Positions 7,907-18,312 of a stretch of 64,000 nucleotides of DNA are shown here, in pieces. Position numbers and translations under genes: made by a program. The notes below the pieces were generated by a model. The model did not search any database. It was not told the DNA's origin and saw nothing but the letters and a program-made list of their open reading frames with translations. The stretch comes from Legionella feeleii (GTDB taxonomy: Bacteria > Pseudomonadota > Gammaproteobacteria > Legionellales > Legionellaceae). The stretch is from positions 254,762 to 318,761 of the forward strand of contig NZ_LNYB01000080.1 of the NCBI RefSeq assembly GCF_001467625.1, given 5' to 3'. How positions within the stretch are numbered: the first letter of the stretch is position 1; every line of letters begins with the position of its first letter.

Positions 7907-9019
7907 TTACAGTGAGGCACTGCGAATACGCAGTACTTCCGTAACCAGCAATTTAAAGTAGTCATACGACATATAAAAATCGCCCTGATCACCAATTTTA
8001 TCACCCCAGGAATTACGCAATGTCAGTAAGCCATGATGCTCATGACCTCTATTATCAACAGCTACCGCATTATCATCATAACCAGTAATAATCATCTGAT
8101 GGCCGGCAAAGCTTGGGTTCAGCAAAATATCCAGAGCAATTTCAGGTGTTAATAACCAGGTGTCCTCTACTGCGTTATGGGTCCCTACTGCCCCTACTGT
8201 TCCTATATCAAGATCTACTAACAACACGCCCAAAATCAATCGATCGCCGGCTCTCAGACTGGCTTTCACGTCATTAAGGATTTTCCTGCCATTGGTACGA
8301 TCCGTAAAGGCTTGATAAACATCTAATATAGGCGACCAAACAATCTGCTTGTCATCCAAACGCTCACTAATTTGATGAAAATCCTCAACATTCATTGTAG
8401 AGTCTGCCGGGGCATTTTCATAAAGAGGATACTCTGACATACCAGCACAACTATGAGCAGCCTGTTGCTCTTTGCTCACTATACCAAAAATCTCCATTTG
8501 GCTCATGATTGTACGCCCGAAAGCACCTTCCCAGCCACTGATAGCATAACCTGATTTTTCCAGGTAACTACCCAGCTGTAACTGGCACAATTGGCTAATG
8601 TAGTCGCCTTTGTTTAAAGCAGCATCGATTGCTGCTGTACAAGCAAACGTTGTGCAGGTACCGTGGGCCCCCTGGTTTAATACTGGCACATTATTCATCC
8701 CAAGTTGAATCTGCATGGGGTAGTTACCTGCTATAGGCTCCTCGGCAGGATGAACCAATTGTTTTATATCAGTCAATGCATTTTGTGCTTTATGGACAAG
8801 CTTTTGCCTGGCACGTTCTGAAAGTTTTACTTTGAGTAAGGTAATTTTTTTTATCTGGGCTTTGGGTATGACTACTGCGCGTCGAGTAGCTTTCATGGTC
8901 ACTGGGGAGGAAGGGGGGGATTTAACTGTTTGTGTAATTGTCCCTACGAGTTTAACATCTTCAGCGGCTAAACTACCGCTTACTGCCATCAATAAAACAG
9001 CGAGTCGTGCTAGCTTCAT
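7907..9019 (-). CDS. Secreted papain-family (C1) cysteine protease
   Basis: A 370-residue protein with an N-terminal signal peptide (MKLARLAVLLMAVSGSLAAE). After a basic 80-residue pro-like region the catalytic domain shows the oxyanion Gln and nucleophile Cys in NQGAHGTCTTFACTAA, the His in GHQMIITGYDD, and the Asn in LRNSWGDKIGDQGDFY, the full C1 triad order. I start at ATG 9019-9017 and not at 9112 because the signal peptide begins there and a GGAG ribosome-binding site precedes it. Probably exported and active on proteins in the periplasm, medium or vacuole. It converges on the candidate effector gene, 21 bp apart. Several Legionella species carry similar peptidases. Confidence 0.85.
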   Translation of the reverse strand: MKLARLAVLLMAVSGSLAAEDVKLVGTITQTVKSPPSSPVTMKATRRAVVIPKAQIKKITLLKVKLSERARQKLVHKAQNALTDIKQLVHPAEEPIAGNYPMQIQLGMNNVPVLNQGAHGTCTTFACTAAIDAALNKGDYISQLCQLQLGSYLEKSGYAISGWEGAFGRTIMSQMEIFGIVSKEQQAAHSCAGMSEYPLYENAPADSTMNVEDFHQISERLDDKQIVWSPILDVYQAFTDRTNGRKILNDVKASLRAGDRLILGVLLVDLDIGTVGAVGTHNAVEDTWLLTPEIALDILLNPSFAGHQMIITGYDDNAVAVDNRGHEHHGLLTLRNSWGDKIGDQGDFYMSYDYFKLLVTEVLRIRSASL

Positions 9020-9205
9020 ATAGCTCTCCAAAAATTTACGAAATCCTTTACCGCGGCGCGAGTATATCACATGCTTACGCGTTATGGGGCTGAAAAATGT
9101 CAGGCGATTCAATGTTGTACTGAAGATTAGAGACGATCCGGATTTGGCAAAAAATCGACCACTAAACTATATTAATCAGTATAAGGATATAACCCTGGTT
9201 TTATT

Positions 9206-10354
9206 ATGGATAGATTAAAACCACCTTCAGTGAAAATCGATAACTATTTGTTATTAATAGAGAATTCATTAAATGCCATTCCATTTAATATCTTGGTAGC
9301 AGCTCTGCTTTCTTTTGATTTGTTTTACAACCAAATTCCATTTCCCTTCATCCTTTACTGGTTTATGGCAGTAGTCATCACCAGTGTAATCCGCTTTGCT
9401 TACTGTAAAAAAGCACTTAGGCGAAAGCTATATCTATCAGGGCTGCACCATTCCCTATTTATTTTTTTAGCCCTTACCTTTCTAAACGGTTGTGTCTGGG
9501 GATCAAGTTATTTAATTTTTTTACCTCTTCTTACCGGAGTTCATGAAAGTGTGCTTATTTTGGTGCTAGGTGGTATGGCCGCTGGAGGAGTCGCATCGCT
9601 ATCAGCTTTTCTACCTGCTTATTACGTTTATATATTACCCATGTTCTTACCGGTTATAATTTACAACTATTCTTTTCTGCAGACCGAAAGAAGTATTTTG
9701 GCAACCATGTTTTTATTATTTGTTGTTATGCTCCTTGTTATTGCCAAAATTAATTACGATTTAGTGAATAGAATTTTCCAATTAAATACTCAAAAAGATT
9801 CTCTGATTAATGAATTATTTATCTCTAATAAAAAATTAGAAAAATCAAATGAGGAAATACGGACCATGTCAGTCACCGATGCCTTAACCGGTTTATTCAA
9901 TAGGCGTTACTTTGACACCGCTCTGGCCAGAGAATTGGATCGTTCTAAACGCAACGCTTATCCTCTAATTCTTATCTTGCTTGATATTGATAATTTTAAA
10001 TACCTTAATGACACCTTTGGCCACCCTTACGGCGATAAATTCTTATGTTTGGTTGCAGGCGTGCTAAAAAACTCTTTACGCCGCGCCAACGATCTTATTA
10101 TACGTCTGGGAGGTGATGAGTTTGCTATTATTGCGGCAAACATGGATATGGAACAGGCAAAGAGTCTATGTCATTCCATTAGAGACGCGTTTGCCAAAAA
10201 AAATGAACATTTCAATATCACACTTAGTATGAGTATTATCTGCATTGTCCCCGGACATAAGCCCGATCTGAACAGAATTGTTTCAACCGCTGATAAAATG
10301 CTTTATAAAGCAAAAGAGCTTGGAAAAAACCAGGTCGTATCACAAGAGATCTAA
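9206..10354 (+). CDS. Membrane-bound diguanylate cyclase (GGDEF)
   Basis: A 382-residue enzyme making cyclic di-GMP from two GTP. About five to six hydrophobic helices occupy residues 25-195, forming an unrecognised MASE-like sensor; a short coiled linker (about 205-225) leads into the GGDEF domain that begins at DALTGLFNRRYF. The active site RLGGDEFAI is intact, and RAND five residues before it is the inhibitory I-site (RxxD), so product inhibition is expected. No EAL domain. It stands alone on the plus strand between minus-strand genes. The signal it senses is unknown. Confidence 0.9.
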   Translation: MDRLKPPSVKIDNYLLLIENSLNAIPFNILVAALLSFDLFYNQIPFPFILYWFMAVVITSVIRFAYCKKALRRKLYLSGLHHSLFIFLALTFLNGCVWGSSYLIFLPLLTGVHESVLILVLGGMAAGGVASLSAFLPAYYVYILPMFLPVIIYNYSFLQTERSILATMFLLFVVMLLVIAKINYDLVNRIFQLNTQKDSLINELFISNKKLEKSNEEIRTMSVTDALTGLFNRRYFDTALARELDRSKRNAYPLILILLDIDNFKYLNDTFGHPYGDKFLCLVAGVLKNSLRRANDLIIRLGGDEFAIIAANMDMEQAKSLCHSIRDAFAKKNEHFNITLSMSIICIVPGHKPDLNRIVSTADKMLYKAKELGKNQVVSQEI

Positions 10355-10367
10355 TGCTATCCCTGGT

Positions 10368-11186
10368 TCAGGATTTAAGACCAGGAACAGAAAAACGCTG
10401 CCTATCCTGCAAACGTAATGCCGTTAATTGACCACCCCACAAACAGCCAGTATCAATTGCATAAATCGATGGCTCCGAACACAGTCCGCCCAATGCAGCC
10501 CAATGACCAAAAACAAGATCCGCATTGATCTTTTTACGGCCTGGGACGGCAAACCAGGGTATTAACCCGGCAGGAGCCTGAGCAATGGTTCCTTTGTAAT
10601 TGAGAACAAGGCGCCCCTGATTATCGCAAAAACGCATCCGGGTAAAATAATTGGTAATAACACGTAATCGCTCAATACCTGCCAGATCGGATGACCAGTA
10701 ACCAGGCTCATTCCCATACATTTCGGCTAGATAGCTACGATAATCGGCACCAGACAAAACCTGTTCTAACTCAAGGGCACAGGATTTTGCCAAAGCTAAA
10801 TCCCAAACAGGAGCAATCCCTGCATGACACATGACAATATTTAATTCCGGTTCGTGGTATAAGATTGACTGCTGGCGTAACCAATGCCCAAGCTCTTCAC
10901 CATCACTAGCAACTAAAATATCATGCAGAGTATCATCATGATTACTCCAGGGATGGCCGCCAAAAAGCTTACCTAACAAATGCAAGTCATGGTTACCTAA
11001 CGTAATCCGCGCAGAAAGAGGTAAATTTTTAATAAAACGTAAAACAGCCAGGGACTCAGGCCCCCGATTGACCAAATCTCCCACAAACCATAAACGGTCA
11101 ACCTTCTCATCAAAATCGACATGAGCAAGCAGGCGCTGTAAGGGTTCATAACAACCTTGTACATCGCCTATTACATAATCAGGCAC
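10368..11186 (-). CDS. apaH: Bis(5'-nucleosyl)-tetraphosphatase, symmetrical
   Basis: A 272-residue metallophosphoesterase that splits Ap4A into two ADP, limiting this stress alarmone and affecting NpnN caps on RNA. The metallophosphatase motifs are in order: GDVQGCYEP near the N-terminus, [10 protein letters not shown], and GNHDLH, with a later [12 protein letters not shown]. Length fits ApaH. The ATG overlaps the end of the TraI_2-domain gene by 8 bp, and rsmA lies upstream of that, so rsmA, the TraI_2 gene and apaH appear co-transcribed; apaH next to rsmA is common in gamma-proteobacteria. Confidence 0.95.
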   Translation of the reverse strand: MPDYVIGDVQGCYEPLQRLLAHVDFDEKVDRLWFVGDLVNRGPESLAVLRFIKNLPLSARITLGNHDLHLLGKLFGGHPWSNHDDTLHDILVASDGEELGHWLRQQSILYHEPELNIVMCHAGIAPVWDLALAKSCALELEQVLSGADYRSYLAEMYGNEPGYWSSDLAGIERLRVITNYFTRMRFCDNQGRLVLNYKGTIAQAPAGLIPWFAVPGRKKINADLVFGHWAALGGLCSEPSIYAIDTGCLWGGQLTALRLQDRQRFSVPGLKS

Positions 11187-12546
11187 CGTTAAGTACCCCT
11201 GGGCGTATCGAAGCCTGTGGAGGAGGGGCGACTGGCGCTGCCTGCCATTGGCCCGCCACTGTCAAATGCTGTAACGCATTGGCAATATGTGCATTCTGTT
11301 GTCGGGTAAAATGGTTATTAAATTGAGCTTGATTGACCAACTCAGTTGCCGAAATCGCCACCGATTTACCGGTATTCAAGTTATGCAACTGAACCTGGGC
11401 AGGAAGCGCAACAGCATAATTCACAAAAACAATACCATTATGCATTTGTTGATTAGAGGTTTGCTCAAAACGTGTGGAAACACTACCATCCGCCGCTACA
11501 CTATGTAAGCCTAAAGATAAAAAGCCTTTTTGTATCGCCTGCCAATTTTTATACTCGGGATGCTCTCGCACAAAGAGTTGGAATATCTCTGGTGTCATCA
11601 ACATACCACCTGGCACCATGAATAAAGGTGCTTTATTGACATGAATACGACCTGCCTCTAAAGCTCGAGTAAGCCACTGAATAAACTCTACTCCAATCTG
11701 CTGTTCTATTTCAGCTACTGATTCAGGTACACCCCCGGTAAAAGTGCCCACTCGTCCATAGCGATTCCCGCGTGAACCATAATTACGCAGCATCATTTGA
11801 TTAAAATACCGCTGAATAGCAATTGCATCTGCACGGATTAGAATCGCACCCAACGTTCCCGCTGCATGAGCATCTTCATTGAGCAAAGCAAGCCATACAG
11901 CCAATACTTGCGGATTTGCAGCAATCCAGGCGAAACCACCAGCCGGCATTAACAATCGCGCTATCAGTATATTAAGGCGGCGGCGGAACTCATCGTCCGA
12001 TTCTTTTTGGAATTCATAACTATAATGACTCCCCACCGCCACAAGGCTTTCCAGTAAGGGATTCCACTGCTTTAAAAACTGGCCGTTGTTATCGTATAAA
12101 TCAAGGCTATAATCGATATAGAGTTTACCTACACCTTGTAAGATAGCGGCAGAAAACAGTGCGTATTGCCACAATTTCTGCTCTTCTGATAATTCGGCTC
12201 CGCCTTCTTGTACGAGGTACTGGCGAAAAAGACTTAGTGCAGCTTCGGTGCGGTTTAATGCGTGATCTAGCAAACCACCTTGTTGTGAATAATAACTATT
12301 AGACGTGTCAGGTAAATTTTGGCAATGATTAATTAGATTATGCACTAGACTCAAGCATAGGCTGTCGAAGCGCACTTCTTCCAGAGCGTTCGCCTCACGA
12401 ATTTGCACCATGAGCGTCTTGCGTTTTTCTTCCGCTAATATTAGCGCGGCGGGCGTAATACGCGTCAAATCCTTGAGTGGTTTGGCATTCAACGATCCTG
12501 CCTTTTTTCCGGGACGATGAAACAAATCAGCCTCCAAATTCAGCAT
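11179..12546 (-). CDS. TraI_2-domain (HD-like) protein
   Basis: A 455-residue cytoplasmic protein resembling the TraI_2 (DUF1528-type) domain found in relaxase-like proteins of integrative elements. The segment [20 protein letters not shown] looks like the HD-type GGLLxHxL helix, and a region around residues 280-370 resembles the C-terminal TraI_2 module. A Pro/Ala-rich tail ends the protein. It is embedded between rsmA and apaH with short spacing (16 bp and an 8-bp overlap), which is unusual for a mobilisation protein, so a chromosomal role such as an HD phosphohydrolase is possible. No conjugation genes lie nearby. Function not established. Confidence 0.65.
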   Translation of the reverse strand: MLNLEADLFHRPGKKAGSLNAKPLKDLTRITPAALILAEEKRKTLMVQIREANALEEVRFDSLCLSLVHNLINHCQNLPDTSNSYYSQQGGLLDHALNRTEAALSLFRQYLVQEGGAELSEEQKLWQYALFSAAILQGVGKLYIDYSLDLYDNNGQFLKQWNPLLESLVAVGSHYSYEFQKESDDEFRRRLNILIARLLMPAGGFAWIAANPQVLAVWLALLNEDAHAAGTLGAILIRADAIAIQRYFNQMMLRNYGSRGNRYGRVGTFTGGVPESVAEIEQQIGVEFIQWLTRALEAGRIHVNKAPLFMVPGGMLMTPEIFQLFVREHPEYKNWQAIQKGFLSLGLHSVAADGSVSTRFEQTSNQQMHNGIVFVNYAVALPAQVQLHNLNTGKSVAISATELVNQAQFNNHFTRQQNAHIANALQHLTVAGQWQAAPVAPPPQASIRPGVLNGA

Positions 12547-12562
12547 TTATTAATATTTTACA

Positions 12563-13333
12563 CTAATTGACCATAAATTTCGCTAGTCGTACGTAATCTA
12601 TCACTGCTATTTGTTCGGGGCGCGAAAGGGGATCGAGCCCTAATTCTGTTATTTGGGTTGCACTAAATAGGGGTTTTAAATTATTTGCCAACGTCTTACG
12701 CCGCATGGAAAATGCCTGTGCGACTAACCGTTCAAGCCTGTTAGTATCCACTATTGGATAAGGTGATGATCGGTAGGGTGTTAAACGCACAATGGCCGAA
12801 TCCACTTTAGGTTGAGGGTTAAACGCCTCTGGCGGCACATCAAACAAATGCTCCACGTCACAATGATATTGGACAATAACGCTTAGTCGTCCATATGCTT
12901 TCGTTCCAGGCTGCGCCGCTAAGCGCATAACAACTTCCTTTTGCAACATGAAGTGCATATCCTCAATCCATTGTACATAATCAAGAAGATGAAGCAGTAG
13001 AGGGGTGGAGATATTATACGGTAAATTACCTAAAATGCGCAGCTCTTTACCCCATTGGCTATAATCAACCGTTAAAGCATCGGCAGGGACTATATCCAAT
13101 TTTTCGGTAGCCGTAGGCAAAGTAGCCAGGTGAGCCTGTAAATCGGTATCGATTTCAATCGCTATTAAATGATTGAGCTGTTTTAATAAAGGCTGGGTTA
13201 ACGCACCTAACCCTGGACCAATTTCAACGACCTTATCGTCCTGATGCAAATGCGCAGCATTTAAAATATCAGTAATAATATGCTTGTTTTGTAAAAAATT
13301 TTGACCAAACCGTTTTCGGGGGCGATGATTCAC
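12563..13333 (-). CDS. rsmA: 16S rRNA dimethyladenosine transferase
   Basis: A 256-residue SAM-dependent methyltransferase that dimethylates the two adjacent adenosines in the 3' terminal hairpin of 16S rRNA during 30S maturation. The N-terminus RKRFGQNFL is diagnostic, the SAM-binding [11 protein letters not shown] follows at about residue 36, and the catalytic NLPYNIS motif is at about residue 103. Size matches KsgA/RsmA. It is the first gene of the run rsmA - TraI_2 gene - apaH. Confidence 0.96.
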   Translation of the reverse strand: MNHRPRKRFGQNFLQNKHIITDILNAAHLHQDDKVVEIGPGLGALTQPLLKQLNHLIAIEIDTDLQAHLATLPTATEKLDIVPADALTVDYSQWGKELRILGNLPYNISTPLLLHLLDYVQWIEDMHFMLQKEVVMRLAAQPGTKAYGRLSVIVQYHCDVEHLFDVPPEAFNPQPKVDSAIVRLTPYRSSPYPIVDTNRLERLVAQAFSMRRKTLANNLKPLFSATQITELGLDPLSRPEQIAVIDYVRLAKFMVN

Positions 13334-13486
13334 TTCTTCACCTAAAACAAAGAATTAACATTTTTATATCGGAGCCCATTCTATCCTTAAAATCATTTTT
13401 TTGCTTGCCAATCAATAAAAAACTATCACTTGGCGAATAGCCATGTTAGGTTAGTGAGTTAGGTATCGAGAAGAGAAATAGTGCTC

Positions 13487-14212
13487 ATGTTAAGTCATTT
13501 GCTAGAGCTTCGTAAACGTGCACTACATATTATTATTACTTTTTTCTCTTTTTTTTTATTATTTTTTTTCTGTGCAAATGATTTGTTTCATGCTCTTATT
13601 TCTCCTTTAATCAATGCGTTACCGAAAGAAGACTCGCTAATCGCCACTCAAATTACCTCTCCGGTATTAACCCCTATCAAACTTGCCGCTGATGCCGCCA
13701 TGTTGTGCACCGCGCCTTTTGCGCTTTTGCAATTATGGTGTTTTGTCGCCCCAGGGCTTTATCGGCATGAACGTTACAATTTGCGCGGGGCACTGACAGG
13801 TAGTCTTTTATTATTTGTTCTGGGGGTTTTATTTTGTTTTTATTTGGTTTTGCCCTTTATGTTTCAGTTTTTTGCCAAAGCAGTTCCTTTAGGCGTTAAA
13901 TTTATGCCTGATATGACTTATGCCCTCGATTTTATTACCCGAATGTTATTACTCTTTGGTTTTTGTTTCCAAGTACCACTTCTCTGTTTGACCCTGGTTC
14001 GTTTGGGGTGGATTGATGTTCACGCATTGAAAAAAGTGCGGCCTTACGTCATTGTCGCTGCGTTCACAATAGGCATGCTGTTGACCCCGCCGGATGTTTT
14101 TTCCCAAATTATGCTGGCTGTTCCTCTTTGTCTTTTATATGAGCTAGGCATTATTTTGGCAAAATACACCCCAAGCAAAATAATTAGTAACTATGATGAG
14201 ATAACCAAATAA
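13487..14212 (+). CDS. tatC: Sec-independent protein translocase TatC
   Basis: A roughly 241-residue inner-membrane protein with six hydrophobic helices, the twin-arginine signal receptor of the Tat pathway for folded proteins. The start LSHLLELRKRAL and the FVAPGLYRHER segment after the second helix are TatC signatures. GTG 13481 and ATG 13487 are both possible starts with a GAGAAGAGAA ribosome-binding stretch upstream; ATG gives the normal family N-terminus. No tatA or tatB is adjacent, so tatC is separated from its partners here. The 3' end overlaps the convergent membrane-protein gene by 29 bp. Confidence 0.93.
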   Translation: MLSHLLELRKRALHIIITFFSFFLLFFFCANDLFHALISPLINALPKEDSLIATQITSPVLTPIKLAADAAMLCTAPFALLQLWCFVAPGLYRHERYNLRGALTGSLLLFVLGVLFCFYLVLPFMFQFFAKAVPLGVKFMPDMTYALDFITRMLLLFGFCFQVPLLCLTLVRLGWIDVHALKKVRPYVIVAAFTIGMLLTPPDVFSQIMLAVPLCLLYELGIILAKYTPSKIISNYDEITK

Positions 14213-15275
14213 CCAGTTTGTTCCAGGTTGGACTAAATAACAAAACAACAATTAAAATAGCAAGCACACTATATCTATTAAGATAATAAGCAAAATTTCT
14301 TACAGGGGCATAGTTGGGCTCTGATGAAATGAGCCAACAACGTATGGCTACGCAAACTGGCAAATAAAGAAGAATTATAATTTCACTAAAGATCCTTGCT
14401 TCCATGAAACTACCAACCAGTAACAGGCCGAGAAAATAACAAAGGCTAACATAACGAATGGGTCTATATTGCGTAGGGATAAAGTCATAAAAAGCAAACC
14501 AAAATAATGGTAACCCCGCAAAACAAAAGATAAATAAAAAAATATTCTGTTCATTGAACAACCATAGCAAATTAACTTCAAAATATGTGGAAGAAGAACC
14601 ACGAAAGTACCACTCCATTAACTGCCCCGGAATGTCCTGTAAACTCATCACAATAAGAAAACGTGCCAAAAGATAAGCGAAGATCGCAAACACTAAGGGC
14701 TTAAAAATTGTGCGGGGATGTTGCCAATAAAGAGCAGGTATCAATAAAACCAGCAAAATACTACTCTCGCGATTAAACGTGGCTAAAAACACCCAAGGGA
14801 TTAGGTAAAACCATTGCGCACGCAGGCAAAATAAAAAGCCGGTAGCCATAAAAAAAAGCGCGGCAGAATCACAAGGATAAAAAAATGTGGCATCACCATC
14901 ACTGTTAAAACGGAAATTAATGACTGTTATCAAAGGCAAAAGCAGAATAAATAGCCAACTTAGTAACTGCGCTGCCCGTGGCTCAAATTCATAAGCAAGT
15001 AATTTAGTGAGGGCATAATAGAAAAGGCTCACAAATAACCATTCCAGTAAAAAGAATAATTGATCGACTTCCAAGGGCAGAATATAAGCAAGAAAATGGG
15101 CCAAGGCGGGTACTAATATTCGCTGTCCATAAGGCAAGCGAACCGAAAAATCGATTAATTCCGTCAGTGGTGCTTCAGTATAGACACCAGTAAGGGCTGT
15201 ATGAATGTAAGCATAACTAAGAAGAAGGGCAACCGTTACAAAGTGCACCTTATAGCGCGTGATATCCTTATTCAT
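14184..15275 (-). CDS. Multi-pass membrane protein, possible GT-C-like fold
   Basis: A 363-residue protein with about nine or ten hydrophobic helices and short loops. The first loop contains LIDFSVRLPYGQRILVPAL and a central loop ends in NRESSILLV; charged loop residues between helices recall polytopic glycosyltransferases or oligosaccharide-polymerising proteins (GT-C type), but I see no decisive motif. Its last 29 bp overlap the end of tatC on the other strand, so transcripts converge. No sugar or lipid gene is adjacent to suggest a substrate. Function unknown. Confidence 0.7.
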   Translation of the reverse strand: MNKDITRYKVHFVTVALLLSYAYIHTALTGVYTEAPLTELIDFSVRLPYGQRILVPALAHFLAYILPLEVDQLFFLLEWLFVSLFYYALTKLLAYEFEPRAAQLLSWLFILLLPLITVINFRFNSDGDATFFYPCDSAALFFMATGFLFCLRAQWFYLIPWVFLATFNRESSILLVLLIPALYWQHPRTIFKPLVFAIFAYLLARFLIVMSLQDIPGQLMEWYFRGSSSTYFEVNLLWLFNEQNIFLFIFCFAGLPLFWFAFYDFIPTQYRPIRYVSLCYFLGLLLVGSFMEARIFSEIIILLYLPVCVAIRCWLISSEPNYAPVRNFAYYLNRYSVLAILIVVLLFSPTWNKLVIWLSHHSY

Positions 15276-15363
15276 ACTTTTTATTGCAGCAAATTCAAGA
15301 TTTATCGAGGCTAACCGATATCAGAGTAAAAACGCAAGGACTGGCTAAAACCAGGAGAAAGCG

Positions 15364-15675
15364 ATGAATAAAACAGCAAAATTTAATGTTGGTGAGCAGG
15401 TAATTCATACACAACAGGGTTATCGTGCTGTCATTATTGATGTCGATCCACTTTTCCAGGCATCTGGCCGTTATAATCCCCAGGCAATTAAGCGGGCCTT
15501 TGCGACCCGGAATCCCTGGTATCGCTTATTGGTTGATGAAAGCAGTTTGATAACGTATGTAGAAGAATGCTTACTAAGGAAAGCCCCTGACTCTTCAGCA
15601 ATCAATAACCCTCTTCTTGGTCATTATCTGAATGAACGACAAGGGAACTATTATAGTAATGCAAGCCGTCATTAG
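15364..15675 (+). CDS. hspQ: Heat shock protein HspQ
   Basis: A 103-residue small protein of the HspQ/YccV family (hemimethylated-DNA-binding-type fold), which in E. coli modulates Lon specificity and DnaA turnover. Family features are AKFNVGEQVIHTQQGYRAVIIDVDP at the N-terminus, the NPWYRLLVD strand and TYVEECLL. An AGGAG ribosome-binding site sits just upstream (about 15353-15357). The TAG stop falls inside the first bases of a 105-bp palindrome, so the message probably ends in or just after that structure. Confidence 0.9.
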   Translation: MNKTAKFNVGEQVIHTQQGYRAVIIDVDPLFQASGRYNPQAIKRAFATRNPWYRLLVDESSLITYVEECLLRKAPDSSAINNPLLGHYLNERQGNYYSNASRH

Positions 15676-15778
15676 GGTCTGTGATATTTCTACTATCTGG
15701 GCCGAAAAACATTAATTTCCTGCGATGCTCGTAAATTAACGTTTCTCGACTCAAGCTAGCGAAATATCAACAAACCCT
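15674..15778. repeat. 105-bp near-palindromic repeat, MITE-like
   Basis: The stretch reads almost the same on both strands. Outer arms are AGGGTCTGTGATATTTC (left) and GAAATATCAACAAACCCT (right); inner arms AAACATTAATTT and AAATTAACGTTT surround a short core. Between them the match weakens but recurs. Ends starting AGGGT(C/T)TGT with inverted complements resemble terminal inverted repeats of some IS families, so a miniature inverted-repeat element is one reading; a large bidirectional terminator between convergent genes is another. No target-site duplication is obvious. No other copy was spotted in this window by eye. Confidence 0.6.
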
Positions 15779-15794
15779 GGAGAAGTTGTACCAT

Positions 15795-15989
15795 CTAGGT
15801 ATGTCTTAGCACAAAAACTAATAAAGCAACAAAGCCAATGAGCAGAACACCTAATACACCCATAGTGGAAAAGCTTTTACTGAGATTTTCACGACTAAAT
15901 TGCTCAGGACGCCCTTTGATACTGCGATATAACACCCAGACAATTAACCCTGCAGCTAATAATCCTAATAGTTGATATAAAGTTTCCAT
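15795..15989 (-). CDS. Small two-helix membrane protein
   Basis: A 64-residue protein with two hydrophobic segments (about residues 4-22 and 44-62) around a short charged loop (KGRPEQFSRENLSK). It lies 3 bp after the flavin reductase gene on the same strand, so it is probably the last gene of the ubiD-fre operon. No family is recognised. An unbroken short frame with membrane character and tight spacing supports a real gene. Confidence 0.6.
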   Translation of the reverse strand: METLYQLLGLLAAGLIVWVLYRSIKGRPEQFSRENLSKSFSTMGVLGVLLIGFVALLVFVLRHT

Positions 15990-15992
15990 TTA

Positions 15993-16694
15993 CTAGCTTC
16001 CTTTTTCTTCAAAACTAAACGCGTCTGCGAATTGTTGTGTACGTGGTAACCCGGCAGCCACTAAACAATCTCTGATGGTATAAACCATATCAAAAGGCCC
16101 GCCAATGACTGCCTGCCATTTACTCAGGTCGTTAGGGTGATGCTCAAGTACTTTAGAGATCAGTGTTTCTTTATTCGTGTTAGAAAATAAAGAAAAATAA
16201 CGAAAGCGTTCCACATGAGCCTGCCATTGTATAACCTTATCATCGAGATACAAATCGCTTTGCGAACGTGCACCCCAAAATAACTCAAAGGGCCGTTTAT
16301 CTCCACTTGCCAGCAATTGCTCTATCATTGCCTTAATGGGCGCAAATCCTGTACCCCCGGCAATAAATAAAATGGGCCGTGTAGTTTGTAGTTTGTCCAA
16401 GTGACACTCACCCAGTGGTAACCGAATAGTTACTACCCCTCGTTGCCTGATTTCAGCAAGTAGACGTTGATTACTGGCATTCCCCTGGCTATGGCGTATA
16501 TGTAATTCATATTTGCAGGAACCTAAGGGTGCATTAGCAATTGAATAACTTAATTCTTCACCGCCAGATAAAATTTGCAAATATTGTCCTGCCTGGTAAT
16601 CAACATAGCGCTCAGGCAGCAAAATAACTTGTAAAATAGTATCGGTAAGGGGAGTAATACTCTCTATTCGCGCACTAACAACAGTACTACTCAT
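15993..16694 (-). CDS. fre: NAD(P)H-flavin reductase, Fre/LuxG-like
   Basis: A 233-residue ferredoxin-reductase-type enzyme that transfers electrons from NAD(P)H to free flavin or an oxygenase. Seen: [10 protein letters not shown] and LSYSIANAP for flavin binding, [17 protein letters not shown] for the nicotinamide dinucleotide loop, and GGPFDM near the C-terminus. I start at ATG 16694, which overlaps the TGA stop of ubiD as ATGA; the longer frame from 16718 would read into ubiD. Adjacent ubiD suggests it supplies reduced FMN for prenylated-FMN chemistry or ubiquinone synthesis, as proposed for the E. coli ubiD-fre pair. Confidence 0.87.
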   Translation of the reverse strand: MSSTVVSARIESITPLTDTILQVILLPERYVDYQAGQYLQILSGGEELSYSIANAPLGSCKYELHIRHSQGNASNQRLLAEIRQRGVVTIRLPLGECHLDKLQTTRPILFIAGGTGFAPIKAMIEQLLASGDKRPFELFWGARSQSDLYLDDKVIQWQAHVERFRYFSLFSNTNKETLISKVLEHHPNDLSKWQAVIGGPFDMVYTIRDCLVAAGLPRTQQFADAFSFEEKGS

Positions 16695-18160
16695 GTATCC
16701 AATTCCAGTTGAGACCAATAATTATCGACTCGCTCTAAGACGCCTTTATCCATAGTAATTGCCGTACCCCATTCTCTCTGAGTTTCTCCTGGCCATTTAT
16801 TGGTTGCATCCATTCCCATTTTCGAACCCAAACCAGAGACTGGTGAGGCAAAATCAAGATAATCTATCGGTGTATTATCAACCATTACCGTATCGCGCAA
16901 AGGGTCCATACGAGTAGTTATAGCCCAAATTACATCCTGCCAATTCCGTGCATCAATATCGTCATCACAGACAATAACAAATTTGGTGTACATAAACTGT
17001 CTTAAAAAAGACCAAACCGCCATCATTACTCGCTTTGCATGGCCAGGATACTGTTTTTTAATGGTGACAACCGCTAAACGATAAGAACATCCCTCTGGAG
17101 GCAAGTAAAAATCTACAATTTCCGGGAATTGTTTTTGTAGTAAAGGAATAAATACCTCGTTGAGAGCCAGGCCTAAAATCGCCGGTTCATCAGGAGGCCG
17201 ACCCGTGTAAGTACTATGATAAATAGGCTTGTCGCGATAACTAATTCGTTCAACAGTTAATACAGGAAAAGACTGCACCTCATTATAATAACCAGTATGA
17301 TCGCCAAACGGTCCTTCATCAGCCTCCAAGCCGGGCTCAATAAACCCTTCCAAAATAATTTCAGCACTGGCCGGCACATGTAAATCACTACCAATGCAGG
17401 TAGTAAGTTGTGTACGTTGCCCTCGCAATAACCCGGCAAAAGCGTATTCTGATAACGTATCAGGTACAGGAGTAACCGCTGCCAGCAAGGTTGCAGGATC
17501 AGCACCTAACGTTACCGCAACCGGGAATCTCTCGCCAGGATAGGCTTTCTGCCAGGCTTGATAATCCAAAGCGCCCCCACGGTGTGACAACCAGCGCATT
17601 ATTAGTTTATTTTTGCCTATTACTTGTTGGCGATAAATCCCTATATTTTCACGTGGCTGATGGGGTCCTTTAGTAGTCACTAATCCCCAGGTAATAAGTG
17701 GTGCAACGTCACCCGGCCAACAGGTTTGAATGGGCAAGCGAGCTAAATCCACCTCATCTTTCTCCCAAACATGAGTCTGGCATGCTGCGCTACTGACGTA
17801 TTTTGGTGCCATATTCAAAGCTTGTTTGAGCAGCGGTAATTTACTGAATGCATCTTTAAAACCCTTTGGTGGTTCAGGCTCTTTTAATGCAGCTAAAAGT
17901 TTACCTATTTCACGCAAGGCTGTAATAGTTTCTTCACCCATGCCGAGTGCTACCCGTTCAACGGTACCAAACAAGTTGGTCAATACAGGCATCGTACTAT
18001 TTTTAGGATGAGTAAACAGTAATGCTGGCCCTCCAGCTCGTAAAACCCTATCACTGACAGCCGTCATTTCAAGATTTGGCGATACAGGATAAGCGATACG
18101 ACGCAATAAGCCGCGAGTTTCTAACTGCTCGATAAAGTCACGAAGATCAGCATATTTCAT
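16691..18160 (-). CDS. ubiD: 4-hydroxy-3-polyprenylbenzoate decarboxylase
   Basis: A 489-residue UbiD-family decarboxylase that uses prenylated FMN to decarboxylate the polyprenyl-4-hydroxybenzoate intermediate of ubiquinone synthesis. Recognisable stretches are [13 protein letters not shown] at the start, [35 protein letters not shown] and the C-terminal [15 protein letters not shown] 18160 is preferred over 18223 because it gives the normal UbiD N-terminus; no clear Shine-Dalgarno sequence precedes it. It is translationally coupled to the flavin reductase gene. ubiX, needed for the cofactor, is not in this window. Confidence 0.95.
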   Translation of the reverse strand: MKYADLRDFIEQLETRGLLRRIAYPVSPNLEMTAVSDRVLRAGGPALLFTHPKNSTMPVLTNLFGTVERVALGMGEETITALREIGKLLAALKEPEPPKGFKDAFSKLPLLKQALNMAPKYVSSAACQTHVWEKDEVDLARLPIQTCWPGDVAPLITWGLVTTKGPHQPRENIGIYRQQVIGKNKLIMRWLSHRGGALDYQAWQKAYPGERFPVAVTLGADPATLLAAVTPVPDTLSEYAFAGLLRGQRTQLTTCIGSDLHVPASAEIILEGFIEPGLEADEGPFGDHTGYYNEVQSFPVLTVERISYRDKPIYHSTYTGRPPDEPAILGLALNEVFIPLLQKQFPEIVDFYLPPEGCSYRLAVVTIKKQYPGHAKRVMMAVWSFLRQFMYTKFVIVCDDDIDARNWQDVIWAITTRMDPLRDTVMVDNTPIDYLDFASPVSGLGSKMGMDATNKWPGETQREWGTAITMDKGVLERVDNYWSQLELDT

Positions 18161-18312
18161 GAGTAAGAATTCGGGAAAATTAATTGCGTTGATTATGGTA
18201 CAGGCGACCTCATACAAAAACAAAGGGTAAACTTAAGTCGCCTGTCTATCCGCGAGAACGGGGTGAAGCAGGGCTGCGCAAATAGCGACTCCCAGCAACA
18301 CCGAAACCAACT

